Below are positions 6,907 through 14,624 of a DNA stretch of 14,856 nt, one piece after another; the first letter of the stretch is position 1, and every line of letters starts with the position of its first letter. The translations under genes were made by a program, and so were the position numbers. Source of the DNA: UBA1189 sp045654565. Lineage in GTDB: Bacteria; Bacteroidota; Bacteroidia; Bacteroidales; Bacteroidaceae. Location: contig JAZONP010000161.1 in NCBI GenBank assembly GCA_045654565.1, positions 1 through 14,856 of the forward strand, given 5' to 3'. The notes under the pieces are model-generated. The model was not told where the DNA came from and made no database searches. It saw nothing but the letters and a program-made list of their open reading frames with translations.

Positions 6907-9828
6907 CTATTGTGATTGTTTCGTAAGAAAATTTAGCACTGCCTCCATTATCATATCTCGGTCGTGAACACTTCGAATAGCCTCGAAGGGGAACCCCAAG
7001 AGGATAGATCGATGGACTCCTCTGTAAGCCACGGCGGCACTATGACGGCTATGCTCATAGACGAGTGGCGTAAAGGCATCACCTATGGGTGTGAGTATCT
7101 CTGGTCGGGTTACGGCATACTGCTCGGGGTTAAGCCATCGTGGTATCTCCATAGTTGTGCCTAATCCATAGATACCTTGTTCGATCCAATTATTAATGTA
7201 TCCATTCTCTTTGGCATGGAATACTTTGTTTAAGAGGGCTTGCGTGGTGATGTTGGTCTGACTCTCTTCGCCTAGGTATGATCCGCTCATCATCAATGCT
7301 CCCCCCTGTTGGGCATAATGACTCAAGATCGCATACATCGCTGGAGTGATGGCGAGGTATTCAGGGTGCTTCATGACTGAATAGTCAGTCTTGCGTTGCA
7401 ACCCCATGAAGACATCCACTACGTCGAAGTTCTGTGGTTTTACGGTACCCTCCTCGAAGGACTGGCGCGAGCACGATACGAAGCTGTATCCAGCATTCTT
7501 GATTGAGCTGCCATGCACCGCTGCATAGTCCATGGTGTTTCCTGCAACGTAAGTTCCCTCCAGTTCGCTTCCGCTGGCGCCCATTTGCAGGGACTCATCT
7601 TCGTGACCTATCATCTCGCGAGAGAACTCATACTGCAATCCGCTATATGCTGTAGTGCCGATATAGGGAACACCGGGATCTGCAAGGAGGTCAAAGCCTG
7701 CGTGATGGGGCATGTTCACGACGGCAGGACCATCGATGCGCTGAAATCCATTTACCACCAATACCTTGCCCTTATTTTCAGAGGAAATATGTGCTGCGAG
7801 CACCTCGGATGGAAAACTCTCACCCCCTCGGTTGATGGCTGTGACCTTAAAGCTATACATATGGTCGGCCTCGAGGACAATGTCGCATGCAGAACTGCTG
7901 ATGCGTTGTCCATTATCCCATCCTTTATCGTCAATGCGGGTGTAGAGCACATATCCGTCTGGCGTGGCATTGGACTCCTGTTCATCTAGGGTGGGGCGCC
8001 AGCTGAGGCGCACCTTGTTGTTATCCACCAAATCGATGGCAAAAGCTTGTACGGGGAGGGGCTGAATGGTATACTTGGTACCGTGCATCTCGGCTGTGTA
8101 GTGTAGTAGCGCTTTATAGATGGCTCGTGCAGCAGCAAATTTGAAATGTGGGTCATGTGCGTAGCGCATGTCTGCAAAGTTCTGATGCGAGAGCAACTCT
8201 ATGATACACGAGGGCACGTCGGGTAGGCGTGACTCGCTGTAGTTCTTGTCCCACATGGAGCGGCGTGCCAGGCTATCGGTGATTCCTGCGATATAGGTTA
8301 GCACCATGTCGGTGAGGTCGCGCGAGGTGTAGCGCGATAGGATGCCGTTGCCCAGCTTGCCGTCATTGTATCCAGTCGTGTATATGCCGAGGGTACCCAC
8401 GGTCGTGTCATCTTCGCGTATCCCAGCGTCGGTGTGCACCCCGAGAGACAACTCTATGGGTACGCGTAGCCCCACGCTATCGGGGCAGTAGATGGATCCT
8501 CCGAGCAGATAGTTTGTTACGAGCGAGCGTGAGTTGATGTCCTCAGCATAATCCTTTTCTCCATTGTAGTTGGCATATCTCTCCACGGGAAAACCCGCCC
8601 ATTGTGCATTGTAGCGTGCTCCTTCATAGTAGCGGGGCATACGACTAGTACGTATGGTGTCGGCACTACCTCGGTTCACGATGGCTGTGCCTCCGCCGAA
8701 ACGTACAGCATCGGCGCTCACTATTCCTTTATACTTGCTGTGGTTGGTGAGTATCACCATCTGGTCGTCTCGCTGGCCCTTTTCAAACTCAAATGTTCCG
8801 AGGTATACCCAAGTTCCACCGCCCATCTGTTGGTTTACCTTGATGTGGGTAGTCCCTCCGGCATGCACCACGAGATACTCGGCATCGGGCACGCTCGTGG
8901 GGTAGGTCTGATAGGCGACATATACGGCATACTCGCCACGCTCGGGGATGTTGGGTATCCACAGTGCAGCTCCCTCAGCGCTTTCCTCGTTTTCTGCGGT
9001 GCTGATAGTGCGGCTAGAACCTAGATTGAAAGGGTTGTCTCCGTGCAAAAGTAGTCCTTCGGGGATGGCAAATCCTACGGCTCCGTTCTTCCACTCGGTC
9101 TTGTGGTGTTTCTCTTCGATGTAGAGTCCATGGTCGTGCCCTATGTTGTCGTTGTCGATGATGATGTCGTAGGGTTGGCGGTCTCGTTCACGGGCGCTGA
9201 AGACCACTGCACCAGCGTTCTCAAGCATAGGGGTGAGGTAGGGGATAACGATAGATTGCGTCAGCAGGTCTTCTCGCGTGCAATAGAGCGAGGGGCGTTG
9301 CCACTCCCAGCTTGCAGAGTCATTCTTATAGTATAGTCCATGGCTGGGCGTGATGGCGAGGTGGCGGCTCTGCAGTCCTTCGCTAATGACATATGGGCGC
9401 GAAGCATTGCTCACCCAAGGCTGGTCGCGGTGGGTTGTCTTACCCCATAGGCGTGTTTCGTCCTTGGTTTTGCGGTAGATGTTGGGGATGAGCTCATCGA
9501 TGCTCTTTCCTCCTACGAGAAGGGTGATGTCGTAGTAGTTGACTGGCCCGGGCAACACGCGGCGCAGCTCATCGTATATCTTCGTCGTTATCTCGGGCCG
9601 GAAAGGCTGGTAAGCAAAGTTTGCATTGGCATGGATGATGAGCGTGCGATCTTTCGGGTCGAGTTGGAAGCGCACCAGCTTGCATGTGCCGACATCCACA
9701 TCCTCCGCTTCATAGGTGCGGAAATACTCCCTCAACCGCTTCCCCACAATCTTCTGCTGAGATTGTGCTGCAAGGTTGGTCAGCGAAAAGCCGAACACGA
9801 GGATGAGGTATAATAGGCGATGATACAT
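6907..9828 (-). CDS. Exported multidomain protein: Amidase_3-like domain split by a golvesin-type domain, then Fn3 and a Rossmann-like C-terminus
   Basis: The product is 973 residues. Signal peptide 1-22 (MYHRLLYLILVFGFSLTNLA, then AQ). An Amidase_3-like (cell-wall N-acetylmuramoyl-L-alanine amidase) pattern is present in pieces: ITPSHG at 159-164 (His163), REDL at 185-188 (Glu186), LGVHTDAG at 462-469 (His465) and PSCIIELLSHQNFADM at 539-554 (Glu544). These occupy the order of the three zinc ligands and the catalytic glutamate. Between Glu186 and His465, residues of about 245-378 form a golvesin or xanthan-lyase C-terminal-like beta domain (AEYLVVHAGGTTHIKVNQ, then GTWVYLGTFEFEKG). About 592-682 looks like a fibronectin type III domain. 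From 686 on is an alpha/beta domain like a glutamine-amidotransferase fold (KVLVVNGF; QQGGALMMSGSYLGE; ILLGFPFEAI). Some databases name such proteins xanthan lyase; I see no lyase catalytic region. I chose the start at 9828 because a -7 box lies at 9848-9855, downstream of the earlier in-frame ATG (9879). Enzyme activity is an inference. Confidence 0.85.
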   Translation of the reverse strand: MYHRLLYLILVFGFSLTNLAAQSQQKIVGKRLREYFRTYEAEDVDVGTCKLVRFQLDPKDRTLIIHANANFAYQPFRPEITTKIYDELRRVLPGPVNYYDITLLVGGKSIDELIPNIYRKTKDETRLWGKTTHRDQPWVSNASRPYVISEGLQSRHLAITPSHGLYYKNDSASWEWQRPSLYCTREDLLTQSIVIPYLTPMLENAGAVVFSARERDRQPYDIIIDNDNIGHDHGLYIEEKHHKTEWKNGAVGFAIPEGLLLHGDNPFNLGSSRTISTAENEESAEGAALWIPNIPERGEYAVYVAYQTYPTSVPDAEYLVVHAGGTTHIKVNQQMGGGTWVYLGTFEFEKGQRDDQMVILTNHSKYKGIVSADAVRFGGGTAIVNRGSADTIRTSRMPRYYEGARYNAQWAGFPVERYANYNGEKDYAEDINSRSLVTNYLLGGSIYCPDSVGLRVPIELSLGVHTDAGIREDDTTVGTLGIYTTGYNDGKLGNGILSRYTSRDLTDMVLTYIAGITDSLARRSMWDKNYSESRLPDVPSCIIELLSHQNFADMRYAHDPHFKFAAARAIYKALLHYTAEMHGTKYTIQPLPVQAFAIDLVDNNKVRLSWRPTLDEQESNATPDGYVLYTRIDDKGWDNGQRISSSACDIVLEADHMYSFKVTAINRGGESFPSEVLAAHISSENKGKVLVVNGFQRIDGPAVVNMPHHAGFDLLADPGVPYIGTTAYSGLQYEFSREMIGHEDESLQMGASGSELEGTYVAGNTMDYAAVHGSSIKNAGYSFVSCSRQSFEEGTVKPQNFDVVDVFMGLQRKTDYSVMKHPEYLAITPAMYAILSHYAQQGGALMMSGSYLGEESQTNITTQALLNKVFHAKENGYINNWIEQGIYGLGTTMEIPRWLNPEQYAVTRPEILTPIGDAFTPLVYEHSRHSAAVAYRGVHRSILLGFPFEAIRSVHDRDMIMEAVLNFLTKQSQ

Positions 9829-9847
9829 GGTTTCTTGGAAAACGCCA

Positions 9848-9855
9848 CGAAGATA
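9848..9855 (-). promoter_or_regulatory. -7 promoter element of the split-amidase gene
   Basis: On the minus strand TATCTTCG occurs here, identical to the purT -7 box. The start codon is about 20 bases downstream. The -33 position 19 bases upstream (TGCA on the minus strand) is weak. This site decides the start at 9828 over the longer frame from 9879. Confidence 0.5.
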
Positions 9856-9909
9856 CGAAAAACAATTGACATACTGCACACGTTATCCACCCACAATGTA
9901 TGTAATGGA

Positions 9910-12012
9910 ATGAAAAGTTATCTATCCGTGTCATTTGCTCTGTGGTTATGTGTGGCCTCTGTCCTAGTCGCTCAACCCTGTGCCGATACTCTTTCCGTGC
10001 GTCCTAAGGTGGGTTTGGTGCTGAGTGGCGGTGGTGCCCGCGGTGCGGCTCATGTGGGAGTGATACGTCTCATCGAGCAGCTGCAGCTTCCAGTAGATTA
10101 CGTGGTGGGTACGAGCATGGGGGCTATCGTAGGAGGACTCTATGCCATAGGCTACACGGCTGATGAGATGGACTCACTCTTTATGTCGCAAGATTGGAAG
10201 TTGTTGCTGAGTAACGATCTTCCCCGCCTCCAACAGCCTTATGCGCAACGCATGGCACGCAAATGCTTTCAGGTGAATATCCCCTACGAAAAGGGCGTTT
10301 TCACCGAAAACTCGGCTCTTTATCGCGATGCTGGTATCAAGGTCAGGCGCACCAGCCTGCAGACCTTTCCCAAGGTGCTTGCTCGTCCAGGACTTATCGA
10401 TGGCCGCAATTTGATGGATAAGTTCGGAGAACTCACCTCTCTCTATGGTGACTCGTTGTCCTATGCCATGCTGCCTCGCTCGTTTGCTTGTGTGGCTGCA
10501 GATCTGGTTACGGGGCGCGAAGTAGTGCTCCGCGAGGGACGTTTGGCAGAGTCTCTGCGGGCGAGCATGTCCATCCCCGGTGTTTTCTATCCCGTTTATC
10601 AGGGTACTCAAGTTCTAGTCGATGGCGGTGTGGTAAATAACTATCCCGTCAACGTGGCGCGAGCTATGGGAGCCGATGTCATCATTGGTGTCGAGGTAAA
10701 CTCTGCGACCATTGCAGCTCGCGATTTGCAGTCCTTCTCCTCCATCTTCGAACGGCTTATTGGCACTCTTGGCACCGAGTTGCACGAGCGTAACTTGGAC
10801 GACACCGATATCCTCATCAGTCCTCGCGTGAAGCAGTTCCCCGTGATGGGATTCGATACGGCCAACCTCCGCCAGCTCATCGATGTCGGTTACCTTACCG
10901 CCTTGCAGAGCAAACCACAGTTAGATTCGCTCAAACAACATCTCGACAGCCTCTGTGATGTAAGTCGTGACGCCCCACTGCGGGCTGTGGCAGGTGCAAC
11001 GTCGTCTGGTTACACTCATTCCGCCTTTCTAGACGTTCCCACCAATCAAGTGTCTCTGGGGCTACGACTAGACTCCGAGGAGGCAGCCTCAGCACTGCTT
11101 GCCTTCCATGTTGACCGTCTGCAGCTCTCAGGGGTGGGTTGCGACCTCACTGCTCACCTCAGCATCAATCCCTGGATTGAAGCGCGACTCTCCTATGCTT
11201 GGTCAGGCGCGCCCCGTGTGAATATTGCTGCCAGATATTCATTCTCCGACGTCAACCGTTTTTACGACAAAAGGAACTATGCGCTCAACTATCATTTTCT
11301 TGGCACTGCCCTTTATCTCTCTGACCTCTTCTCACCGTACTATGATCTTCGCGTTGGGGTATGCCACGACTCCTACTCGGTGCACAATCTCGCGCGCAGC
11401 GACTCTCCTGGAGCAAGTTATACCGATACCGAGAGTCACGACTCCTATCTTGTCCCCTATGTCTCGCTTCAGGGAGATAGGATGGATGCAGCTTATTTTC
11501 CTACGTGCGGCTATGCCTACAGCTTTAATCTCGCCTATCACATTAGGCAGAGGAGCAGTATGGGTACTCATTTTGCCGCACTGCGAGGGAGTCTGACTGC
11601 TGCCGTGCCCTTGGGTAAGAGTACCACCCTGTTCCCCTTCCTGCACGCTCGCCATCTACTGGGAAGGAAGATTCCCCTTATCTACTCCAATGCCATGGGT
11701 GGCTACCTCCCTCACCGTTACCTGCAGCAGCAGTTTCCCTTCGTTGGGTTTGTGGGATGTGAATTCATGGATCGCCATCTCTTTGTCTCCGGCATCGAGC
11801 TTCGTCAACGTCTCTTCGCCGATATTTATGCGTCGGGCATCATAAACTATGCCTATAGCTCGTCCTCCCTTGCCTCAATGGGCCAAAGCATATGGGGTGT
11901 CGCTCTCCAATTCGCCTACGACACGACTATAGGCCCCCTCTCCCTCTTCGCCCATTGGAGCGACCTCTATCACCAATTTGGCCTCTATTTCAGTCTCGGG
12001 TTTGAATTTTAA
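9910..12012 (+). CDS. Patatin-like phospholipase with C-terminal outer-membrane beta-barrel
   Basis: The 700-residue product has a signal peptide (about 1-22), a patatin domain (about 32-270) and a long C-terminal beta-barrel region (about 390-700) ending in phenylalanine, as outer-membrane barrel proteins do. Catalytic features of the Ser-Asp dyad are complete: oxyanion loop SGGGARG (39-45), nucleophile elbow GTSMG with Ser69, and DGG with Asp238. The barrel resembles Omp85/surface-antigen proteins, so the layout is like PlpD, the type Vd secretion phospholipase A of Pseudomonas. The stretch between about 290 and 390 may include a POTRA-type domain, which I cannot confirm. The expected role is cleavage of phospholipids at the cell surface or periplasmic face. 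I chose the ATG at 9910 because it directly precedes the signal peptide; the in-frame ATG at 9820 would add 30 residues in front of it. No convincing promoter is visible in the 81-base divergent gap. Confidence 0.92.
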   Translation: MKSYLSVSFALWLCVASVLVAQPCADTLSVRPKVGLVLSGGGARGAAHVGVIRLIEQLQLPVDYVVGTSMGAIVGGLYAIGYTADEMDSLFMSQDWKLLLSNDLPRLQQPYAQRMARKCFQVNIPYEKGVFTENSALYRDAGIKVRRTSLQTFPKVLARPGLIDGRNLMDKFGELTSLYGDSLSYAMLPRSFACVAADLVTGREVVLREGRLAESLRASMSIPGVFYPVYQGTQVLVDGGVVNNYPVNVARAMGADVIIGVEVNSATIAARDLQSFSSIFERLIGTLGTELHERNLDDTDILISPRVKQFPVMGFDTANLRQLIDVGYLTALQSKPQLDSLKQHLDSLCDVSRDAPLRAVAGATSSGYTHSAFLDVPTNQVSLGLRLDSEEAASALLAFHVDRLQLSGVGCDLTAHLSINPWIEARLSYAWSGAPRVNIAARYSFSDVNRFYDKRNYALNYHFLGTALYLSDLFSPYYDLRVGVCHDSYSVHNLARSDSPGASYTDTESHDSYLVPYVSLQGDRMDAAYFPTCGYAYSFNLAYHIRQRSSMGTHFAALRGSLTAAVPLGKSTTLFPFLHARHLLGRKIPLIYSNAMGGYLPHRYLQQQFPFVGFVGCEFMDRHLFVSGIELRQRLFADIYASGIINYAYSSSSLASMGQSIWGVALQFAYDTTIGPLSLFAHWSDLYHQFGLYFSLGFEF

Positions 12013-12054
12013 GATGATGTGTGTCCCGGCATATCGTGGCATGGGTATAGTTGA

Positions 12055-12122
12055 CTTTTGCTTTCCCTACATAGCAAAAGCACATAGTATTAGCTATCTA
12101 TGCATGGTTTATCTTTAGATAG
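12055..12122. repeat. Two inverted repeats in the gap before the TonB-dependent receptor
   Basis: CTTTTGCT (12055-12062) pairs with AGCAAAAG (12073-12080) across 10 bases. CTATCTA (12094-12100) pairs with TAGATAG (12116-12122) across 15 bases. Neither is followed by a clear T-run, so they are poor intrinsic terminators for the gene ending at 12012. They could be weak terminator remnants or operator-like sites 25-90 bases upstream of the receptor promoter. The rest of the 224-base gap holds only the promoter and leader. Confidence 0.4.
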
Positions 12123-12146
12123 AGTATAAATAAACTTTGCTTTTTG

Positions 12147-12177
12147 TTTGGACTTTTTCTAAAAAGCGCTACCTTTG
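12147..12177 (+). promoter_or_regulatory. Consensus Bacteroidetes promoter of the TonB-dependent receptor gene
   Basis: TTTG (12147-12150), exactly 19 bases, then TACCTTTG (12170-12177): a perfect match to TTTG-N19-TAnnTTTG. The leader of about 55 bases before the ATG at 12237 is A-rich. The in-frame ATG at 12144 lies upstream of the -33 box and so cannot be on this transcript. Confidence 0.85.
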
Positions 12178-12236
12178 CGGCCGAGTTATTTAAACGATGT
12201 CTAAACAATCTAAAGAAGATACAATCTAAAGAAAGC

Positions 12237-14561
12237 ATGAAAAGAGTTGTGTTTGTTATGGTTGCGTTCGTGATGAGTTTGCAGATAATGTTTGCCAATG
12301 AAAGTGTAGGGGCCCATGTGGGTAGCCCCTCTCCGGTGTCGGATGTGAAGGAGGGATATATGATCTCGGGCCATGTCATCGAGAAGGATACCGAGGAGAA
12401 CATTCCCTTTGCCTCGGTGCTTATCGTGGGTACCGATAAGGGTACCATGTCCAACGAGGCGGGGCAGTTCCAGTTCAAGGGCTTGTCGGAGGGCTCCTAC
12501 GTATTGCGCGTGTCGGCCGTGGGCTACAAGACCTTGGAGAAGACCATTACCGTGGGTGGCGAGTATATGGCCGTGGTGCACTTCCCGCTTGCGGAGGAGA
12601 ACTTTATGGTCGACGAGGTGGTCGTTTCGGCCAGCCGTAGCGAAGTGAGCCGTCGCGATGCGCCCGTGGTGGTGAGTGTGCTCAGCCCCATCCTTTTCGA
12701 GACGGTCAACAGTACCGACCTGGCCAAGTCGCTCAACTTCCAGTCGGGCCTCCGCGTGGAAAACAACTGCCAGAACTGCGGCTTCCCCCAAGTGCGTATC
12801 AACGGACTCGATGGTCCCTACTCGCAGATACTCATCAACTCACGCCCCATCATCAGCGCTCTGGGCGGTGTGTATGGCCTCGAGCAGATACCTACCAACA
12901 TGATCGACCGCGTGGAGGTGGTGCGCGGAGGCGGCTCGGCGCTCTTCGGAGCCAATGCCGTGGGTGGCACCATCAACATCATCACCAAGGACCCCATCAG
13001 CAACTCGTTTCAGGTGACAAGCACGCTGTCCAACCTCGGCGGCAAGTCGTGGGAGCAGTATATGGGTGCCAACGCCTCGCTCGTGGCCAAGGACAACACG
13101 TATGGCATCGCCATGTACCAGAGTTACCGCAACCGTAACCCCTACGACCACGATGGCGACTCATTCTCTGAGCTGGGCAAGCTCAACCTCAACACTTTCG
13201 GCCTGCGAGCCTACTACCGTCCCACACAATGGAGCCGCCTCAACGTGGAGTACCACACCACCAACGAGCTGCGCCGTGGCGGTAACAAGTTTGACCTGCA
13301 GCCCCACCAAACCGATATTACCGAGCAGACCAAGCACATCATCAACAGCGGTGGCGTGAGCTACGACCACTTCTTTGATGGCTACAAGCACAAGCTCTCG
13401 GCCTATGCCTCCATCCAGCACACCGACCGCGACAGCTACTATGGTGCCCAGCGCGACACCTCGGCCTATGGCAAGACCAACGATCTCACCTGGGTGTCCG
13501 GTGCCATGTATGTGGGAAACTATGAGCGTTTTCTCTTTGCCCCCTCGACCTTTACGGGTGGCTTGGAGTACCAGAGCAACTCGCTCCATGACCGCATGAT
13601 GGGCTACAATCGAGATATGAAGCAGGATGTGCGCATCGCCAGCGCCTTCGTGCAGAACGAGTGGAAGCTGCGCCAGTTTACCCTCCTCGCCGGTGGCCGC
13701 ATCGACAAGCACAACCTCATTGAGCGCCCCATCCTGAGCCCGCGTGTGAACCTCCTCTATAAGCCTATGGAGAGCCTCCAGGCACGCCTTACCTACTCTA
13801 CCGGTTTCCGTGCGCCGCAGGCCTATGACGAAGACCTCCACGTGACTGCTGTGGGTGGCGAGGGCGTACTCATCACCTTGGCCGACGGCTTGCGCGAGGA
13901 GCGCTCAAACAGCTACAGTGGCTCGGTCGACTACACCACCACCTTTGGCCACTGGGCAGCCAATGTCCTTGTCGAAGGATTCTACACGGGGCTCAACCAC
14001 GTGTTCGTCCTCGAGGACAAGGGTCATAATGAAGAGGACTATGCCATCAAGGAGCGCCGCAATGGCAACGGAGCACGTGTCTATGGTGCCAACCTCGACG
14101 CCAAGCTCGCCCATGGCAAGGAGGCAGTGTTCAGTCTCGGCTTCACGGCACAGCGCAGTCGCTACACTGCGGAGGAGGAGTGGACCGCAGGGCAATATAC
14201 CCGCCGCATGATGCGTACCCCCGACTACTACGGCTACTTCACCTTCACCTCCGAGCCCGTCAAGAACTTCGACTTCTCGCTCTCGGGCACCTACACTGGC
14301 TCGATGATTGTGCCCCACTATGCCGGCTTCATCGAGGAGGACCGCATGGAGGTAACCCCCGACTTCTTCCATCTCAACGTGAAGTCCATCTACTCCTTCG
14401 TGCTCCACGACCACATCAAGCTGCAGGTCAATACCGGTGTGCAGAATATCCTGGGTCACTTCCAGCCCGACCTCGACCGTGGCGAGTTCCGCGACTCGGG
14501 CTACTTCTACGGCCCCACACAGCCCCGTACCGTGTTCGTAGGGTTCAAGATTTTGAACTAA
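12237..14561 (+). CDS. TonB-dependent outer-membrane receptor with N-terminal carboxypeptidase-regulatory-like domain
   Basis: The 774-residue product imports an unidentified ligand across the outer membrane, driven by TonB-ExbBD. It has a signal peptide (about 1-20), a CarboxypepD_reg-like beta-sandwich (about 42-118: GYMISGHVIEKDTEENIPFA), a TonB-box-like segment DEVVVSASRS (126-135), a plug domain (about 140-252, with VEVVRGGGSALFGANAVGGT), then a beta-barrel to the terminal FVGFKILN. The overall type is the siderophore, cobalamin or heme class and not the longer SusC class, and no SusD partner follows. The plug contains ENNCQNCGF with Cys178 and Cys181, a CxxC pair that might bind a metal; the substrate cannot be told from sequence. 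The gene has a consensus promoter. It looks richer in G+C than its neighbours (37 of 60 bases at 13201-13260), with C-ending codons favoured. Family assignment is secure. Confidence 0.94.
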   Translation: MKRVVFVMVAFVMSLQIMFANESVGAHVGSPSPVSDVKEGYMISGHVIEKDTEENIPFASVLIVGTDKGTMSNEAGQFQFKGLSEGSYVLRVSAVGYKTLEKTITVGGEYMAVVHFPLAEENFMVDEVVVSASRSEVSRRDAPVVVSVLSPILFETVNSTDLAKSLNFQSGLRVENNCQNCGFPQVRINGLDGPYSQILINSRPIISALGGVYGLEQIPTNMIDRVEVVRGGGSALFGANAVGGTINIITKDPISNSFQVTSTLSNLGGKSWEQYMGANASLVAKDNTYGIAMYQSYRNRNPYDHDGDSFSELGKLNLNTFGLRAYYRPTQWSRLNVEYHTTNELRRGGNKFDLQPHQTDITEQTKHIINSGGVSYDHFFDGYKHKLSAYASIQHTDRDSYYGAQRDTSAYGKTNDLTWVSGAMYVGNYERFLFAPSTFTGGLEYQSNSLHDRMMGYNRDMKQDVRIASAFVQNEWKLRQFTLLAGGRIDKHNLIERPILSPRVNLLYKPMESLQARLTYSTGFRAPQAYDEDLHVTAVGGEGVLITLADGLREERSNSYSGSVDYTTTFGHWAANVLVEGFYTGLNHVFVLEDKGHNEEDYAIKERRNGNGARVYGANLDAKLAHGKEAVFSLGFTAQRSRYTAEEEWTAGQYTRRMMRTPDYYGYFTFTSEPVKNFDFSLSGTYTGSMIVPHYAGFIEEDRMEVTPDFFHLNVKSIYSFVLHDHIKLQVNTGVQNILGHFQPDLDRGEFRDSGYFYGPTQPRTVFVGFKILN

Positions 14562-14580
14562 AAATGTCATAAACGTTTCG

Positions 14581-14606
14581 TGTCATCCTGAACGCAGTGA
14601 AGGATC
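14581..14606. repeat. Interspersed Bacteroidetes-type repeat motif
   Basis: TGTCATCCTGAACGCAGTGA followed by AGGATC. I recall close variants of this motif in many Bacteroidetes intergenic regions, often beside genes. TCCT and AGGA can pair across it, and TCCC/GGGA (14605-14608 and 14614-14617) form a small second hairpin. Recognition is from memory, without a search. Confidence 0.45.
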
Positions 14607-14624
14607 CCGCGCAGGGACTTTGCG

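Noticed and set aside
9910..9981. Lipoprotein signal for the patatin protein
   Set aside because: The Cys at residue 24 is preceded by VAQP, which does not fit a lipobox; an ordinary signal peptide is more likely.
13161..13841. 226-residue open frame on the minus strand within the receptor gene
   Set aside because: Low-complexity Val/Ala/Gly-rich translation typical of the antisense of a G+C-rich gene; the sense frame is a clear TonB-dependent receptor.
12237..14561. SusC-type receptor of a polysaccharide utilisation locus
   Set aside because: The protein is shorter than SusC family members, no susD or glycoside hydrolase genes follow, and the plug looks like the siderophore/cobalamin class.
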